Positions 62,440 through 64,000 of a stretch of 64,000 bases of DNA are shown here, piece after piece. Source of the DNA: an uncultured Anaerococcus sp. (GTDB lineage: Bacteria; Bacillota; Clostridia; Tissierellales; Peptoniphilaceae); assembly GCF_943908415.1 (NCBI RefSeq), contig NZ_CALTSY010000003.1:1-64000 (forward strand). The letters run 5' to 3'. The position numbers and the translations under genes are program-made. How positions within the stretch are numbered: the first letter of the stretch is position 1; every line of letters starts with the position of its first letter. The notes beneath the pieces are model-generated. The model was not told where the DNA came from. It saw only the letters and a list, made by a program, of their open reading frames with translations, and did no database searches.

Positions 62440-64000
62440 GATCCCTATATAATAAGCTAGCAATAGATGGAATAAGAAGACATAAAAGGCTTTATTTTCC
62501 CTTTATAGGAACAACGGTATTTTTTATAGTTCTTATAAACATATGCCTATCTATAAGTGCTGACCCTTTAATAAATAAATTTTTTGGGGCAACTACCATA
62601 GGAACTTTTATGGACTTAGGAGCTATAATACTAGTTATATTTGCCCTGCTAACTATATCTCAAAACTACAATTTCATACAAAAAAATAAAGCAGAGGAAT
62701 CAGGCTTATATTTAATGCTCGGTATGGAGAAAAAGCACTTAATCAAGATATATTTCCATGAATTAGCAATATTATTTTTAAGATCAATACTAATAGGAAC
62801 TATCATATCTTTACTATCATATAAAATAATATTTGCAGGATTTATGAAATTAATGAATGCTGATATTAATGTTTTTGAAAGTGGGATCTTTCCATTAATA
62901 CAACCTTTGATACTTACAGCACTAATATTTTTAGGGATTTTTATTGTACTTTTACTAAATCAATTTCTTAAGAGTAGAAAGTTTACACCACTTAACTTTA
63001 TGAGGGAAGCAAAATCAGGACAAAAATCTCCTAAATATCCTATCGTTACTGGTATTTTAGGAATAATATTTATAGGAATTGGATATTATATAAGTCTTAC
63101 AACAACTAATCCCTTAGAAGCTCTAAAATTATTTTTCCTAGCTGTATTATTTGTCATTTTAGGAACATATTTAGCTTTTTCGGTAATAATTTCTGGGATT
63201 TTGAAATTACTTCAAAGAAACAAGAAGTTTTATTACAAAAAGTCTAATTTTACAGCCGTTTCTGGATTGATTTATAGGGTTAAAAACAGTGCAAATACCT
63301 TATCAACTATAGCTGTACTATCAACCATGGTTATAGTGGTAATTACTTCTGGCTTCTCACTATATTTTGGGACTATAGAAATGCAAGATAAGTTATACCC
63401 TACAGACTACAGAATAAGTTTTCCAGAAAAAGATAAGACTTTAGATTATTATGAAAGCTTAATCAAAGATATACTAAAAGATGAAAATAAAGATGGAAAT
63501 TTTATAACTTATAAATCAAACTTTTTTCCTATAAATATAGAGGGAAGTCAGATAAAAAATCTTGATTATGAACCTAGCTTAGAAGAAATGGAAACATTTG
63601 ATTACTTAGAATTTTATTTAGACGAAGACTCAACTTATGACTTTGCTGATAATGACGCTATTCTCTTAACAGAAGATACAAATTTTGATATAAAAAATAT
63701 TGAAGGTATAGATTTAAAAGTTAAAAGAGAAGACGCTGATAATTATCCTACAAGATTTGCTTCAACTGATTTATCAGTATTAGGTCAAGATAAGCTTGTT
63801 TTTAAAGATTCTGAAAGCTTTGAAAAAGTTACAAATAGTCTTAAACTAAGTAATGATGATAAATATAATGAAACTTGGAATATAGGCTTTGATATAAATG
63901 GACCCTATGATTCTAGCTTAAAAGATGTGCTATGGGAAAAACTTAAAAATGAACTTGATGATGGATGGTTTAGGTTAAGCGATGGACAAGCAGATAGGGC
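62436..64000 (+). CDS. bceB: BceB-type ABC transporter permease, partial
   Basis: The first 521 codons; the gene runs off the window. It opens MRSLYNKLAIDGIRRHKRLY and has membrane segments near 24-42, 58-75, 115-135, 160-180, 205-222, 232-250 and 285-305, then a long hydrophilic extracellular domain (from about 315 to the window end). The FtsX-like helices and large external domain after helix seven or so are characteristic of BceB permeases, which confer resistance to lipid II-binding peptides. The final helices are not visible. Confidence 0.85.
   Translation, partial: MRSLYNKLAIDGIRRHKRLYFPFIGTTVFFIVLINICLSISADPLINKFFGATTIGTFMDLGAIILVIFALLTISQNYNFIQKNKAEESGLYLMLGMEKKHLIKIYFHELAILFLRSILIGTIISLLSYKIIFAGFMKLMNADINVFESGIFPLIQPLILTALIFLGIFIVLLLNQFLKSRKFTPLNFMREAKSGQKSPKYPIVTGILGIIFIGIGYYISLTTTNPLEALKLFFLAVLFVILGTYLAFSVIISGILKLLQRNKKFYYKKSNFTAVSGLIYRVKNSANTLSTIAVLSTMVIVVITSGFSLYFGTIEMQDKLYPTDYRISFPEKDKTLDYYESLIKDILKDENKDGNFITYKSNFFPINIEGSQIKNLDYEPSLEEMETFDYLEFYLDEDSTYDFADNDAILLTEDTNFDIKNIEGIDLKVKREDADNYPTRFASTDLSVLGQDKLVFKDSESFEKVTNSLKLSNDDKYNETWNIGFDINGPYDSSLKDVLWEKLKNELDDGWFRLSDGQADR

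Noticed and set aside
1..64000. CRISPR arrays, rRNA or tRNA genes, prophage genes
   Set aside because: No regularly spaced direct repeats, no cloverleaf or rRNA-like stretches and no phage structural or integrase genes were seen by eye; a covariance-model scan was not possible.

Overview
The window comes from a low-GC Gram-positive anaerobe. The gene content (arginine deiminase, class I hybrid cluster protein, PPi-type phosphofructokinase, many PTS systems, AmaP/Asp23, BceRS-AB type detoxification) and AT-rich codon use fit the Anaerococcus/Peptoniphilus group (Tissierellia). This placement is an inference; no rRNA or tRNA gene was seen.

Layout. 1-350: end of a SufU-like gene and a small membrane protein. 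404-570: a long hairpin repeat. 606-9495: an arginine/ornithine block with arcA divergent from an ornithine carbamoyltransferase gene, then a co-directional cluster of a Gate-domain membrane protein (split by a frame change), a ClpB-like AAA+ protein with a degenerate second ATPase domain, and two tandem LOR/SDH (archaeal-type ornithine cyclodeaminase) paralogues. 9616-12150: glutaredoxin-like gene, folA, and the amaP-DUF2273-asp23 stress operon. 12427-14213: a conserved unknown and a DMT exporter. 14487-28983: a large galactoside and amino-sugar island. The lacAB-kinase-lacFEG operon with lacR sits behind a promoter carrying a cre-like site and a perfect operator dyad. It is followed by a GntR regulator, a YajC-like protein, a mannose-family PTS (IIB, IIC, IID, IIA), agaS, nagA/agaA, lacC and lacD. 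The two arms converge on tagatose-6-phosphate. 29027-32185: three YczE/YitT-type membrane protein copies, one intact and two broken, with a 3'-truncated IS256-family element between them. 32353-40850: PRD regulator, fructose-type PTS, stand-alone GatZ-like protein, broken HAD phosphatase, transaldolase-like aldolase and transketolase. 40950-42991: split chromate transporter and a DMT protein. 43065-47568: DeoR regulator, four-carbon acid sugar kinase, PdxA2 and GntP permease, which looks like a D-threonate-type pathway. 47656-51951 (minus strand): EIIA-Glc, three Cof-type HAD phosphatases and PPi-dependent phosphofructokinase. 52054-57627: hcp with a palindrome centred 41.5 bp before the predicted start of transcription, a radical SAM protein, a Crp/Fnr regulator and a two-domain PPK2. 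57690-59881: lipoprotein and two tandem CmpB-family membrane proteins. 59955-64000: BceR-BceS-BceA-BceB-type system, running off the end.

The genes describe a fermenter that takes up host-derived sugars (lactose or galactosides, amino sugars, ketoses, four-carbon sugar acids) mostly by PTS, sends them to triose phosphates, and can also ferment arginine. The least explained part is 3560-9495, where a Clp-type protein with a probably inactive second ATPase ring sits inside an ornithine-catabolic gene cluster.
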